This document shows, piece after piece, positions 11,291-23,390 of a stretch of 64,000 bases of DNA (position 1 is the stretch's first letter; each line of letters begins with the position of its first letter). The stretch is from contig NC_052516.1 in assembly GCF_014356525.2 (NCBI RefSeq), positions 29,433,973 through 29,497,972 on the forward strand, given 5' to 3'. Source of the stretch: Nilaparvata lugens. Lineage: Eukaryota; Arthropoda; Insecta; Hemiptera; Delphacidae. Under the pieces are notes generated by a model. That model ran no database searches, had not been told where the DNA came from, and was given only the letters and a program-made list of their open reading frames with translations. The position numbers and the translations under genes were made by a program.

Positions 11291-11742
11291 TTGTAAGATT
11301 AAATGGAGAATAAGACACTGTAGTTGACGACAGGGAATGAATACGTCTGTTCCATATTATAAGAGTATGAGATATTGGATGATTGCTCATTAATGTGTGA
11401 GCACTTTTATAAGAACAATTTCATAAGAATCAATGGCTTTTTTGATAAGTGCATTGAAATGGATGGATAACATTTTCAACATCTGTTTTAATTTCATAAT
11501 TCAAGTGTTTGTCAATAAATTGTTACACACTGAACTAGAAGTTGGGGTCTGTTTTAAATTGAACACTTTGTATAAGCATTAGGCCCACAAATAACTATTC
11601 TACTTTCATTCACTTATCTTATGGTTTTTTCATTGTTATTGAGATTTTGATCTTCTATTGAGGTTAATTAGTCTATTGCAAATTATAATACTTTTTAGTT
11701 TATTCCTATACTTGATACTTTAGGCTGGAAGTTGAAGACTAC
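11291..11742. other. Unassigned AT-rich DNA
   Basis: No feature recognised. Confidence 0.4.
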
Positions 11743-11892
11743 GGCCCGGTTGTATAACAGCTGGTTAATTTCAACCGTGATTAATTTCTTGAGAACCAAT
11801 CAGAGAAGGCGTTTTTGAAAAGACGGCTCTCGGATTGGCTCTCATGGAATTAATCACGGTTGAAATTTAACTGTCTGTTGTACAACCGGCAC
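11743..11892. mobile_element. Foldback MITE (~150 bp)
   Basis: The left end GCCCGGTTGTATAACAG...TTTCAACCGTGATTAATT is the inverse of the right end AATTAATCACGGTTGAAATT...TTGTACAACCGG. Together the arms make up most of the element. No clear target duplication was seen. Confidence 0.8.
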
Positions 11893-13735
11893 TAAATCAG
11901 GAAAAACCTCAGTTTAGGCTAGGAAACTTCAGAAACATTTTAGATAACCTATTAGGAAACTTGAGATATTCCATCGAAATCAAAAATTTAATTAGAATGT
12001 TTCAGCTGCGTGGTACGTAAACCACGCTCAGAAACGCAGAAAACGTAATATTTTCCAAAAAATCAGAAAATTCAGGAATGAGGAAAGAGCAGTGACCATG
12101 GACTTATGGGAATTGTGGCCCGGCTAGTAGGCCTACAGTAACTGCCCATAAATAACATGAATGCTTCCAATCCAGTCAGTACTGAAAATTCAAAGTGAAT
12201 AGCACAGCAATTGGTTGGCAGGCATGTGTGTGACTTTGTTGACACTAGCGCTATTATTGTTGCAGCGGACGACAAACGAACTACACGCACATTTTACAGC
12301 GCGGTAGTCAGACTTGAGCAGTAGTTGACAGTGAGGTCATAAAACAAGGGTGCAAATAAACAGGGTGTGTTTGTGTATACGATGTCCACACACATGGTTC
12401 ACGCTTTGACATAAATGTGAGAAGTTTTATTTGGCTGGAATTCGGAGATCGGAATGAGTTGTGGAAATTCGCTAATGAATTTAATTTCTCCAAATGTTGA
12501 TTCAACTATTTACGGTGGAAGTTTATTTCCGATCGTGTGGTGATGTATCTGGAGCTCTGTTGAGGCCAATATATAATGCTATAATGCTGTAATGCTAAAT
12601 GCCAATATATAATGCTGGAGCTATAATGTTGAGGCCAACGCAAACAAAAACTGACAAAGGAGAAAAAATGAAATGATGTCTGTGTGCCTAGCAACCTTTG
12701 AACACATTAAGAGGGATTTCTCTTCGTCTATTTGCATACGTCTGTCTGTTGCTGTGTGGGTTTGACTCAAGTTGGAAAGTGGAGATGAAGATATGTTGCT
12801 GATATTTGATATTAAATTCCATTCCAACTGTTTCTTTGATTATTAATTTCGATAACGTACCACTGGATACTTGGATATTGGATACTGGGGTCAAGTAGCA
12901 TTTAACGTTTAGGCTACCGTGGCCATTTTCTTCATTCCTAGTTCGTTTATCATACACTAAATATTTTCACTCATTTTCATTGGCCGACGACCAAGAAAAA
13001 ATACCATTGATTTTTTTTGGAAGTGTTCACACATTGGCAGGCAGAAAATGTGTGAGTGTAAATGGGTGGAAATATATATAGAGTATGATAAACGAAGGTA
13101 TTCTCTCACAGTCGTCTGATGCGGTCGTGAGAAAGGTAACTAAAGTTCAACACAAATCTGAATGAATGAAAATGTTGAACATGTTAAAATTATTAATGCA
13201 GCCATTTGTGAAAATGATATATTAGCATTTAACTTATATAGTGCATAATAATTATGGTCATATGATTATGTCATCTAAGGTTATAAATCTAGTATAAGGT
13301 TAACACGAATCCGTTGAAATGAACGATTGCGCTGAAAACACAAAATTCACACACATTGTTGAATTAATTGCTACATTTTGAAATTAAACCACCAGCTGAT
13401 CCAATTTAGTTCAAACTTGGAAATGGTGCATTGTCTTCAATATTTCAAATACGGTGCTCAGAAAGTCATCATACAATGGAACACTTTCTCCAATCCATTT
13501 AACAAGATGTGAATAATATTTATTGTGTGACTCTCACTCAAAGGCAGTAACACATCCCCCTATATATATTTCAAATTGTTTTGTACCAACCTTTCCATTT
13601 TTGGCACGGCACTCTCTTGGGGTTAGGACCATTTTTTGAAGACGAATCCCAGAGTAGTAACTAGACAACTCTTGTGTCTTGATAAAATCATAAGCTATTC
13701 CCATCCTCAATAGTTTGAGATAAAAACTATTAGGT
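11893..13735. other. Unassigned DNA, no gene supported
   Basis: Short frames on the minus strand (about 12072-12957) have no recognisable domain or shared codon signal. A local partial repeat of CCAATATATAATGCT occurs near 12568-12615. Confidence 0.4.
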
Positions 13736-13872
13736 GAGAACAAGTGAAAAAAGGAAGGAACAAGAAAGGGAAGAACAGTAAGGGAAGAACAAAAAAGGTA
13801 ACAACAGTAAGGGAGAAACAAGAAAGGAAGAACAGGAAAAGGAAGAACAGTAAGGGAAGAACAAGGAAGAAG
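13736..13872. repeat. Degenerate GGGAAGAACAGTAA-type minisatellite
   Basis: Purine-rich repeats of roughly 14-22 bases (variants of AAGGGAAGAACARKAA) run through this stretch. An open minus frame across it encodes Phe/Leu/Pro-rich low-complexity peptide and is an artefact. Confidence 0.75.
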
Positions 13873-15663
13873 AACGTTTGATGGGTTTGTGTTATGATTT
13901 CTCCGTCTTATGAAACAGCCAAACACGCTTCAAACCAGGAAGAAAAACACAAGATGCATTAGGCTTCCACGACTCCATACAAACAGTATTCCCTCACTTC
14001 CCCACGTTATGCATCATCAATCTATAGATATCTTCTCCTCTGATCTGAGAATTCGAGACAAATGATGCATTCATTTCAATTCCACACGTGTACGAACGAG
14101 ATTGTTGCAAATTTATGTCTACATCAGTCTATCCCAAATCTGATTGATAGTATAATTTGAATTTATTTTCTTGTACTATCATTTTTCTTTGCACTAGAAC
14201 ACTATGAAATGAACCTATATGGAGCAATCATGGAAACAGGTAGCCTTAGTTGAGTGAAAATTGATGGGAGATTTAATTAGGAATTGCAGTTACTTGATAT
14301 AATTATCATGAGTAAAATACTTGAAGTTATAACAAAAGGAAATTTTTCAAATAACGAGATACAGCTTTCAATTGTTACACCATTGTCAATCTTTTGTAAC
14401 CGTATTCTGGTAACTTGAGTACCTGGACAAGCCCCTTCACCACTCAAACCTCATTGAACCGCCATTGCTGTGAAATTTAAATCAATTGTTTATTACTATG
14501 CTTGATTGTTTAATCACTTGTCGAATCAATTGTTAATCTGCTACTCTGTACTTTAGTTTCCTGTGAATTCGAGCAAGGTATTATTTGAACTGATGATCAG
14601 TATCTTTAACGAATTCACACTATCCAAGATCTTTTTCAAATAAGTTAACATTTTTGTATAATTAGATTTATCTTTCAAATAAACATATCCGTCATGTATG
14701 ACATCGAGAGCTATGCAATTCTTCCAAAATATTTGATATAGAATTTGTTCATCTACCAGAGATTGACAATCGTATTGCAACTGAAACCGGTATCTCGTTA
14801 ATAATTTCATTAATGTGTGGTCCCGTTAATGTCAGGTCTGTTTATTCAATGTAGATGATATAGCAACAATATCTCCTTAAAATGAATGAATTCAAGCCTA
14901 CTTATCTTTCGTCATCATTCATCATGGACTAGGCTTGTCTCTTTTCCCATCCAACTGCAACCTCCAGGCTTGTAGTGAAAGACTTGTAGTGGCTTAGAAT
15001 TTTTATCTATAAAATCGAATTATAATACTTGATTTTGAAATTAATAGAATAATAGATTCAAAATAAAATCTATTAAATTCTATTTTATAAACAACAATAT
15101 CGTTTTCACGGGAACACCTAACAAGAAAGCCTATGTATTATAGTGGACAATATCCTTTGAAAAATATTATACATTGTACGTATTGTACTACCGACATAAT
15201 CCAAGAAAACATTGAAATGTATCCTAAGGTATTTGCCTCACCTTTCTCGTTATCACTTAATGAACCATTCTTTGCTTTCAATTCAACAATATAAAATAGA
15301 AATGATTGACATTCTAAATGTTTCGAAACGTATTGATGGCTCTGAGAAAAATCTAGTTGTTTGTCTACGTATGTATTTCAGATAAGGTGTGTTAGATGGG
15401 GTAGGTGGGGCTACCTGTCTTTCTACACTTATCAATTAATGCATCCGATGATTGATTCTCACCTTCTATTTTATCTTTCACTTTTCAATAAATGCATCCG
15501 ATGATTGATTCTCACCTTCTGTTTTATCTTTCATCTTCTATAGTATTTCTTCCTCTTTTTCCATTTATATCTATTTTTCAATCAATAATCACGAATTGGT
15601 CCATCCTCTAAGTTCTTCGCCACTAATCACTCAATTCGATGCGAAATCAAGTGAACTTCTAAT
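13873..15663. other. Unassigned DNA, no gene supported
   Basis: A minus-strand frame at 14553-14810 (85 codons) has ordinary amino-acid composition, but I recognise no family and see no flanking exons or conserved motifs. A local duplication of GCATCCGATGATTGATTCTC occurs at about 15440 and 15492. Confidence 0.4.
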
Positions 15664-16318
15664 CTTTGCCAAAACTCCATTTTGTCTCTATTTTTACCGG
15701 TACTTTGACTTTTATGTCACTGGATTTATCTGATGATACTGATGTGATTATGGAGTGAGCACCAATAAACTCCATTATGTCTCAATTATCACCGGTAATT
15801 CGACTTTCATGTCATTGGATTTATCTGATGATACTGATGTGATTATGGAATAAGCACCATAAACTCCATTATGTCTCAATTATCACCGGTAATTCGACTT
15901 TCATGTCATTGGATTTATCTGATGATACTGATGTGATTATGGAATAAGCACCAATAAACTCCATTATGTCTCAATTATCACCGTAATTCGACTTTCATGT
16001 CATTGGATTTATCTGATGATACTGATGTGATTATGGAATAAGCACCAATAAACTCCATTATGTCTCAATTATCACCGGTAATTCGACTTTCATGTCATTG
16101 GATTTATCTGATGATACTGATGTGATTATGGAATAAGCACCAATAAACTCCATTATGTCTCAATTATCACCGGTAATTCGACTTTCATGTCATTGGATTT
16201 ATCTGATGTTACTGATGTGATTATGGAATAAGCACCAATAAACTCCATTATGTCTCAATTATCACCGGTAATTCGACTTTCATGTCATTGGATTTATCTG
16301 ATGTTACTGATGTGATTG
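15664..16318 (+). repeat. 95-bp minisatellite, about 7 units
   Basis: Unit boundaries can be read from repeats of GATTATGGAATAAGCACC at about 15746, 15841, 15935, 16029, 16124 and 16219, giving a 94-95 bp period. The first unit is the most diverged. Internal units differ by only one to three bases, indicating recent amplification. Confidence 0.95.
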
Positions 16319-16370
16319 AGAAGTTAGCTGATCAATTGGATTATTATTATAATAATTATTAGATTATACA

Positions 16371-17817
16371 CAGGCATGGCCCTAGGGACTTTGCCGCCCT
16401 GGGCGAGATCATCAACCGCCGCCCCACCCCCTCAAAAGTATCCCATCCAATTGTATCCCTTCCTTCAGCGATCGCCAAACTATTGTGTCTCCGCTGTGAT
16501 GCGATCGCGCCATTCGCACCACAGAGTCTCAGTAAACTCTAAATAATTATGCACTAGGAGTCCCAAGTATAAATTGCACATTTTAAATATATTTCTGAAC
16601 TGTTTAATGTTTCCGGTTACAGATATATTTTTCATAAGCCGACTTGAAAATTTACCCCTTATCAGCTGTTTAAGTTACTATATTAATTGACATTTAAACA
16701 AATATTTGACAAATTAATATAAATATTGGGGAACAGTAGCACAAAATATCTGATCAAACTATTTTTATGTTCGAAACAGGTACACAATAAGAAAACAGGC
16801 TGTGCAAAGGCTAAAAATAAACCTTCCACTGATGGTGACACTTTTCAAAGCTTCTAGATTTGTATACTATCAAGCCATCAAAATGAAAAGGCTTTCTCAG
16901 GGAAACATTCCCTTCCAATCATTACTCTTTGAGACATGAGCGCCCAAAGTCCAAATTTTTGGGACAGAACATTTCAAATTCTGCACGAGACAAATCCACG
17001 AAATTCAAAGGATAAACCCTTCATGGCACTGTTGATTGAACAAAACAAAAATTCTCTGAAAATATCAATCTTTGAGAAAGTTATTCAATTTACTAGAAAT
17101 GACCAAAAATAACGCTCAGTTGAGTTTTTTTGTAAATTGAATAACTCTCTCAAAAACCGACACTTTCAGAAAATCTTTCAAAATTTTCTTGTTTTTTTCA
17201 ATCAACAATACCATGAAGAACTTATCATCCAAATCTCACGGATTCATCTCTTACCGAATTCGAAATGCTCCGTCCCAAAAATCCAAACTTTAGGCGCTCA
17301 TATCTCAAAAAGTAATGATCGGTAAAAACGCCTTCCCAAGAAAACGTTTTCATTTTGATAGCTTGACAATAATAAATAAATCGAGAAACTCTGAAAAACA
17401 TCACCAGTAGAAAGTCCATTTTCAGCCTTCGCACATAACATCCGTAAGACGTAGACTGCAACAGAGTACTTAACTTGCTAAGTAATTAAAACTACAATTT
17501 TGTTTAACACACCTGTTCAATTAAGTAGAACTTGTCTGATCTTTGCATGGGAAAATTCCTTCACCAATTTTTCAAGATTGAACTATTTTTATGTTCGCTA
17601 GACCACTCAGACGTTCCTGAGACATTGTTGATCTTAGAAAAGTCTTCATTAGCTCGAGGTTGGAAAAGCTTCTCATATAATTTTAATATTCACATTTAAT
17701 ATTATGAATTTATTATTTATTTGTATTTTTAAATTTTTCGTTCCTTGAAATTTTCCGCCCCCAAAATCTGCCGCCCTGGGCGGCCGCCCGGTCCGCCCAC
17801 CCCTGGGGCCGGGCCTG
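16371..17817. mobile_element. Non-autonomous hAT element (1447 bp)
   Basis: Terminal repeats CAGGCATGGCCC and GGGCCGGGCCTG (inverse) bound the element, with GCCGCCCTGGGCG subterminal blocks at both ends. Exact 8-bp target duplications ATTATACA lie at 16363-16370 and 17818-17825. Eight-base duplications and CAGG-type GC-rich ends are characteristic of the hAT superfamily. No transposase frame exists; the interior is a large foldback. Confidence 0.92.
16801..17440. repeat. Internal foldback of the hAT element
   Basis: Left arm (about 16801-17115) and right arm (about 17122-17440) are diverged inverted copies. Examples are GCTAAAAATAAACCTTCCAC versus the inverse of AGAAAGTCCATTTTCAGCC, and GACATGAGCGCCCAAAGTCC versus the inverse of AACTTTAGGCGCTCATATCT. 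Arms of this length could form a ~315-bp RNA hairpin if transcribed. Confidence 0.8.
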
Positions 17818-17825
17818 ATTATACA

Positions 17826-18354
17826 TTTGATCGATTGGATTATACGTATATGCACATTCTCCAAACAGGGCTGGTTCTTCTTTTTCATTCAAATAAAGAT
17901 ATTCCTTATCCTGTATCTTGAATTCATATTTATTTCCATCTGCTTTACCTAGGTTTCTTCACCTACTTATTCTTATATCATAGCTTTTATTCTGAGATGC
18001 TCTACTCTGATACACTTATTGTAGTTATTTCGAACATTTCATCATCCAAATAATCCTCTTCATTCTCTTTCAACATCAGATTTAATCCCACTTCCATCTC
18101 ACTTCCTCTTTTTCTAGCTCATACATTCAAATTTCTATTACAGTTTTCGACGTGTATTCCACTGTAAATATGATAATTTAGTCACTTGTCGGCGTGAATC
18201 TGGTATTTTTAACGTCAGCCACTAGATCATCACGTGACTGGTATGACGTCACAGTTGAAACTATGTTGATAGAGGTCGATATTGAGGTTAGGTCACGAAA
18301 TGAAGCCGTTTTTTGACTCTTTAGAAATGAAATTAATTCGTTTGTAACAAATAA
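17826..18354. other. Unassigned DNA
   Basis: No feature recognised. Confidence 0.4.
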
Positions 18355-18535
18355 GGATCAACTCACACTTGCGCGACTCAGGTTGAGAAGAGACTCGACT
18401 CTAGTCGAGAGCATGTGTTTTCAAATGGTGACTGTCGCAGAGACTAGAGTCCACAGGTTGAGTGTTTGGAAACACATGCTCTCGACAAGAGTCGAGTTTC
18501 TTCTCGACCTGAGTCGCGTAAGTGTGAGTTGAGCC
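18355..18535. mobile_element. Foldback MITE (~180 bp)
   Basis: The arms start GGATCAACTCACACTTGCGC and end as the inverse GCGTAAGTGTGAGTTGAGCC. Internal GAGTCGAG/CTCGACTC motifs make further stem pairs, and GAGAGCATGTGTTT pairs with AAACACATGCTCTC. No target duplication is readable. Confidence 0.8.
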
Positions 18536-18689
18536 TAACAGAATAGAACAATGGTGCAAATGTAACAAATGCGTGAATAGTAAGATTGTCCAATCATAAA
18601 TTTCATAGGCAAAATAATATCCAAGCAATCCCTTCTATTCTCTATTAATAAAGGAAGAGATTAAATTACTTCATTTTAGGAATAAAAAT

Positions 18690-20045
18690 TTTTTTTCCTA
18701 CAGTTACGTTGAAAAGTGGCCATTGCTGCACTGATTGCAGAACGCAAAGAATCACTTTTCCGCTCTAGTGCGGGAAAAATTTTTTCGCCCCACTTGGATG
18801 TAATGAGCTGGTTTTCGTGCGTCATATGGAGGCCGAAAATGACTGTTTTCTGACCAGGCCGGTAAAAGTTTTACGGCCCTAGGGCTGTAAAATAACCTTG
18901 AAGTCAGCTGATTCTGATTTTATGTGAACGTGTTTACAAAATGGTTTATGAAACGGAATCAGTTTATGCTTCTAGAGTTGAATAAGTATTCAGCAATAGG
19001 ATAATATCATTTTATTTGGATGAATAGATTATATATTATAAATTATTCAAATTCGATTTTCAGAGTAGGATAGAACTTCTAACCTAAACTTCCGAAGTCA
19101 ACGACAACAAGCATTGTTGACGTTGACATTCAGATTCGCCAAATTTCAGTGCTAAAACAGCTGATCAAAAAATTTTCATTATTTGTGTTTATTATTCAAG
19201 AATCAAAACATTTATAATAAAATCATCTTATTGTGAATTGGAAGAATAAAAAGTTTAAACTCAACCTCTTACATAATTGAACATGATCTTTTAGGTTATT
19301 TAGACAAATCAGAATAAAAAATAAAAATACTTGGACAATTTCCTGATATTCAGATTACCTCAGATTTGCTAGAGCTATGACCTTCCTTTGCTTTCGGAAG
19401 TGCCTAATAAACAATAAATTATTCTCATATTTATATTGTTTATTTTTCTGTGTGGCGAAAAATAACGTTCTCACCATGGGCAAAAATGTGTTTCTGGCTC
19501 TCAATCTTTTCTAGTCCTCGGCCTACGGCCTCGGACTTGAAAACCGATTTCGAGCCAGAAAAGTCTCATTTTCGGCCCTAGGTGCGAAATATACTATTCT
19601 GCACTCCAGATTTGCAACATGGCAACGCAAAATACTTAGTAGGTTATATGGAGCAACAGTGCAGCAAAATCAATATGAAGTTGGTAACAGTGACTGGGTT
19701 GCTATAGTGAGCAGAGGTGCAACGAAGCACAACGCGCTAATTATTATTCATTATAATTATATTATAACCAAGGACAACGAGGACTTTAGGATTTTAGGAT
19801 TAAGGTTTTTATCAATAATAAAATTACACAGAAAAACATTTGATGCATTTCAGGCAATTTACCCATAATTACACACTTTTCATATTCAATGGTAACTGTA
19901 GGAAAAACTAAATGTGAAATACGTGCGCAAAGTTCCTCTGCTGCACTCAAGAAACCATTCCGCCCTCGCCTACGGCTCGGGCGTAAACGTTTCTTTCGGT
20001 GCAGCAAACTGTCACTTTGCGCACTAGTTGCACAAATAACTATTT
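18690..20045. repeat. Dispersed repeat D1, copy 3, split by an insertion
   Basis: The left part (about 18690-18785) and right part (about 19598-20045) together equal the uninterrupted copy at 30835-31373. Copy 4 reads directly from GTGCGGGAAAA...TTTTTT into CTGCACTCCAGATTT; here about 0.8 kb separates the two. Copies 3 and 4 share a GGACTTTAGG-ATTAAGGTTTTT segment absent from copies 1 and 2. Confidence 0.85.
18786..19597. mobile_element. ~0.8-kb insertion inside repeat D1
   Basis: It is bounded by the D1 break points. The ends are weakly inverted (TTTTCGCCCCA versus the inverse of GGTGCGAAA). Internal matched segments include CGGCCTACGGCC and TTTTACGGCCCTAGGGCTGT versus CGGCCCTAGG. The interior (CAAGCATTGTTGACGTTGACA, CTAAAACAGCTGATCAAA) resembles the MITE at 46470-46790, so both may belong to one family. 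No coding region was seen. Confidence 0.65.
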
Positions 20046-20064
20046 CGACAGGGTATGTCGATAT

Positions 20065-20175
20065 TTACAGTAGCAGAGGTCTTCGGGGTGATTTACAGCG
20101 TTTAATTTGGTTTCTCGTTTAATAATTATAATTTATTCATTAGCATTTGAATGAATGCAATATCTCAGTAATTTC
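20065..20175 (+). mobile_element. Half copy of the T2 SINE/foldback
   Basis: TAGCAGAGGTCTTCGGGGTG...TTAGCATTTGAATGAATGCA matches the right arm and tail of the element at 35930-36185. The left arm and tRNA-like centre are missing. Confidence 0.75.
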
Positions 20176-20689
20176 CATCTGTATTCTCATATTTTTGTTT
20201 CCTCCAATTAAGTTAAGAATGTTCGATCCTGAAATGAATTACAATGATGTGAATAGTGTCTCCAAGATTTCAAAATACTAAACATTACATTCATGTCATG
20301 GATGTAAACTGTTTCGGTTTTGCAAATAAACCAAAACTGTAACTCCATTCATCTCCCATTATTATATCTCTATTACCAACGTAAAAATATGGGCATCACA
20401 CAAGGAAAAATATCTCTATCTACATCCGCTACAAAATCTGTATACCTTTAGTGATAATACATGTTGTAGGAGGAGCTTTTCGCCAACACAATCGTCGAAC
20501 AAGCCACAAAACAAGAATTTATGGAAGCTGGAACATAAACTTGCAGCTGGTATTTGACTCCTGAGCCAAACCACCGATACTATCATATTATTTCCATGTT
20601 CCATGCTCAAACTCCACATCATAATGTCAGCAAAAAAACCAATTCTGCATAAATTCCTTTTAAAAGCGATAGCGTTTTGCACGGATAGA
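20176..20689. other. Unassigned DNA
   Basis: No feature recognised. Confidence 0.4.
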
Positions 20690-20861
20690 AGAAGGGTGGA
20701 TGAAGAAGGAAACTGCGATAAACAGTAAAAAAGAGGATGAGTAGGATGGGAAGGAGGAGGAAGAGGAGGAGAAGGATGGGGAGGAGGATGAGGAGGAGGA
20801 GGAGGAGGAGGAGGAGGAGAAGGAGGAGAAGGAGTAGAAGGAGGAGTAGGAGGAGAAGGAG
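20690..20861. repeat. Purine-rich GGA tract
   Basis: The plus strand is dominated by GGAGGAGGAGGA and GAAGGAGGA. It directly precedes an S1 repeat. Confidence 0.85.
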
Positions 20862-21150
20862 GATTGATTGATTGATTGATTGAGTACTTTATTTATGTAG
20901 ATTACAATATATACTGGCTTATACACTTACATACAATAGCTTACAATACAGCAAAGTTATAGATGAATTTACATAATATAGACTAAGAAAATAACTATTG
21001 AACTGTATATTATATGAAAAAGCAATTTGTAATATAATAACTATAGATAATAATCATATTGTTATGCATCTACATAAATTGGCGGAGCTTTGGACATATC
21101 AATGTCCATTCTTTGGGAAGAATATTAAAAATATCCTCCCCACTAACTCT
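20862..21150 (+). mobile_element. SINE-like repeat S1, diverged copy
   Basis: GATTGATTGATTGATTGAGT leads into ACTTTATTTATGTAG-ATTACAATATATACTGGCTTATACAC. Later segments (CATAAATTGGCGG, GAAGAATATTAAAAATATCC) align loosely with the 3708 copy. Purine tracts lie on both sides. Confidence 0.65.
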
Positions 21151-22140
21151 CTACCAAAGGGAGGAGTGGGAGGAGAAGGAGGAGCAGGAGGAACAGGAGA
21201 AGAAGAGAAGAATGAGGATGATGAGGAGGAGGTGGTTATGGTGGAAAAGGGGTGGGAGTAGAAGAAGGGAGAGGAAGAGAAATTGGTAATGGTGGATAAG
21301 GTTGAGGAGGAGAAGGTGGTGTGGTGGAGGGAAAGTTAGAGAAGAGAAAGGATATAGATAGATAAATGCCTTTATTTTCACACTTTGAAATATTACAAAG
21401 AGTTAGACGAGTAGGAGGGGAAGAAAAAGAATAAAATAGAATCACTTTTTTTATTTGATGATGCTATTTGAGTTTGAGGAGAATGAGGAAAAGGAGATGG
21501 TTGCAGAGAAAAAGTCGAGAATGATGAGGAAGTAAGGTGAAGGAGGATAAGATTGAGAATAGGGAGAAAGATGAGAAGGAGGAGGAGGTGGATGAGCAGG
21601 CGTGGGAAGGAATTAAGTGTATCGAGAAGGAGAGGTAGAAGGAGGATGAGCAGGATGTAGGAAGTAGGAGAAGAGGGAAAGGAGTAAGGGAAGGAGAAGG
21701 AGAAGAAAAGATAGTTGAAGGAGAAGGAGAAGAAAAGGTAGTTGAAGGAGAAGGAGAAGAAAAGGTAGTTGAAGGAGAAGGAGAAGAAAAGGTAGTTGAA
21801 GGAGTAGGAGGAGGAAGAGGAGGTTGAGAAGAAGAGCGAAAATGATGAGAAGGAGAAGGTGATAAAGGAAAAGGAGGGGAAGGGGTGGTGGATTAGAAGG
21901 AGGAGGTTTAGTAGGAGTGAAAGGGAAGTAGTGGGATGGTGGAGGAGGAGGAGGTGAGAAGGAATTGGAAATGAGGAGAAGGAGAAGTTGTAGGTGACCG
22001 ATGAGGAGGAGTGGGTGAAGGAGGAAGAGGAGGAGGAGGTTATATAATAGGACGAGGAGATAGACGCACATGTAGATTAGGAGGAAAAGGAGGTGATGAG
22101 TAGGAAGGATAGATAAAGGAAATAGAGAAAGAGGAGGAAA
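21151..22140. repeat. Purine-rich tract, ~1 kb
   Basis: Nearly continuous G and A on the plus strand, including a local 36-bp tandem of GAAGGAGAAGGAGAAGAAAA type around 21690-21800. Reverse-strand frames of up to 221 codons, rich in Leu, Phe and Pro, are compositional artefacts. Confidence 0.85.
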
Positions 22141-22354
22141 GGAGAAAGTATAAAAGTTGGAAAATTGCGATAATGCATCGTTATAAATATATTTTTTGAC
22201 AGCATAATGCGGAGTGATATATATCTTTTGTGACAGGGGTGGTGTAATGTATCGCTTCGTGTGACAAAGGACATTCAAGAGATAGTGTTTTTCTATGTAG
22301 AATTATTTCACTACACGAGAAAATTCCTGATGAATTTCGTTCATAGTTGGATTG

Positions 22355-23054
22355 ACAGGGAGATATGTTTGTGAAATTCTCCAGTTACATTGACCTTGAG
22401 AGGAAAATATGTTTGTGAAATTCTCCAGTTACATTGACCTTGAGAAGAAAATATGTTTGTGAAATTCTCCAGTTACATTGACCTTGAGAGGAAAATATGT
22501 TTGTGAAATTCTCCAGTTACATTGACCTTGAGAGGAAAATATGTTTGTGAAATCTCCAGTTACATTGACCTTGAGAGGAAAATATATTTGTGAAATTCTC
22601 CAGTTACATTGACCTTGAGAGGAAAATATGTTTGTGAAATTCTCCAGTTACATTGACCTTGAGAGGAAAATATGTTTGTGAAATTCTCCAGTTACATTGA
22701 CCTTGAGAGGAAAATATGTTTGTGAAATTCTCCAGTTACATTGAGAGGAAAATATGTTTGTGAAATTCTCCAGTTACATTGACCTTGAGAAGAAAATATG
22801 TATGTGAAATTCTCCAGTTACATTGACCTTGAGAGGAAAATATGTTTGTGAAATTCTCCAGTTACATTGACCTTGAGAGGAAAATATGTTTGTGAAATTC
22901 TCCAGTTACATTGACCTTGAGAGGAAAATATGTTTGTGAAATTCTCCAGTTACATTGACCTTGAGAGGAAAATATGTTTGTGAAATTCTCCAGTTACATT
23001 GACCTTGAGAGGAAAATATGTTTGTGAAATTCTCCAGTTACATTGACCTTGAAC
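22355..23054 (+). repeat. 44-bp minisatellite, about 16 units
   Basis: Each unit contains GAGGAAAATATGTTTGTGAA followed by ATTCTCCAGTTACATTGACC. Most units are identical. One unit lacks a 6-base segment (near 22740), one lacks a T (near 22551), and a few carry single substitutions. There are no distinct spacers, so it is not a CRISPR-like structure. Confidence 0.96.
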
Positions 23055-23225
23055 TATGGTGTTCGCAAAAAAAACGAAAAGTGGAAAATTCTATTATAAG
23101 GTAGAGAAGGGAAATGAAGAAAACTATAATAAATGGAGGAAGAGACTGAAATGGAAAACTAGAAAAAGTTATCCTCTTCAATGATAATTTGAGTGGAGAG
23201 ATTAGATATAAATCATACATAACAC

Positions 23226-23390
23226 TCTTGTGTTTCGGATGGACATGTTAAGTCGTCGGTCCCGGCTGCCTATGAAGCAGTCGTTAGGTTATGTCAGAGA
23301 CCCAGAAATTGATCAGTTGCGACCTTAAAACCCTGACACCAGACCTGAGCCAGCCAGGTCACCCGACGTTATTATTATCATTATTACGCT
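23226..23390 (+). mobile_element. Non-LTR or SINE 3' unit with ATT tail
   Basis: GTTAAGTCGTCGGTCCCGGC, then ACCTTAAAACCCTGACACCA and CAGGTCACCCGACG, followed by TTATTATTATCATTATTA. I recognise this block from memory as recurring in arthropod genomes at the 3' ends of short retroelements. The microsatellite tail fits target-primed reverse transcription. The exact family is not certain. Confidence 0.65.

Noticed and set aside
21613..22278. 221-codon minus-strand frame resembling a hydrophobic membrane protein
   Set aside because: The Leu and Phe runs come from the purine-rich tract (its inverse is CTT/CTC-rich), with internal tandem repeats.
22355..23054. Possible CRISPR-like array
   Set aside because: The 44-bp units abut with no unique spacers, and the sequence is eukaryotic.
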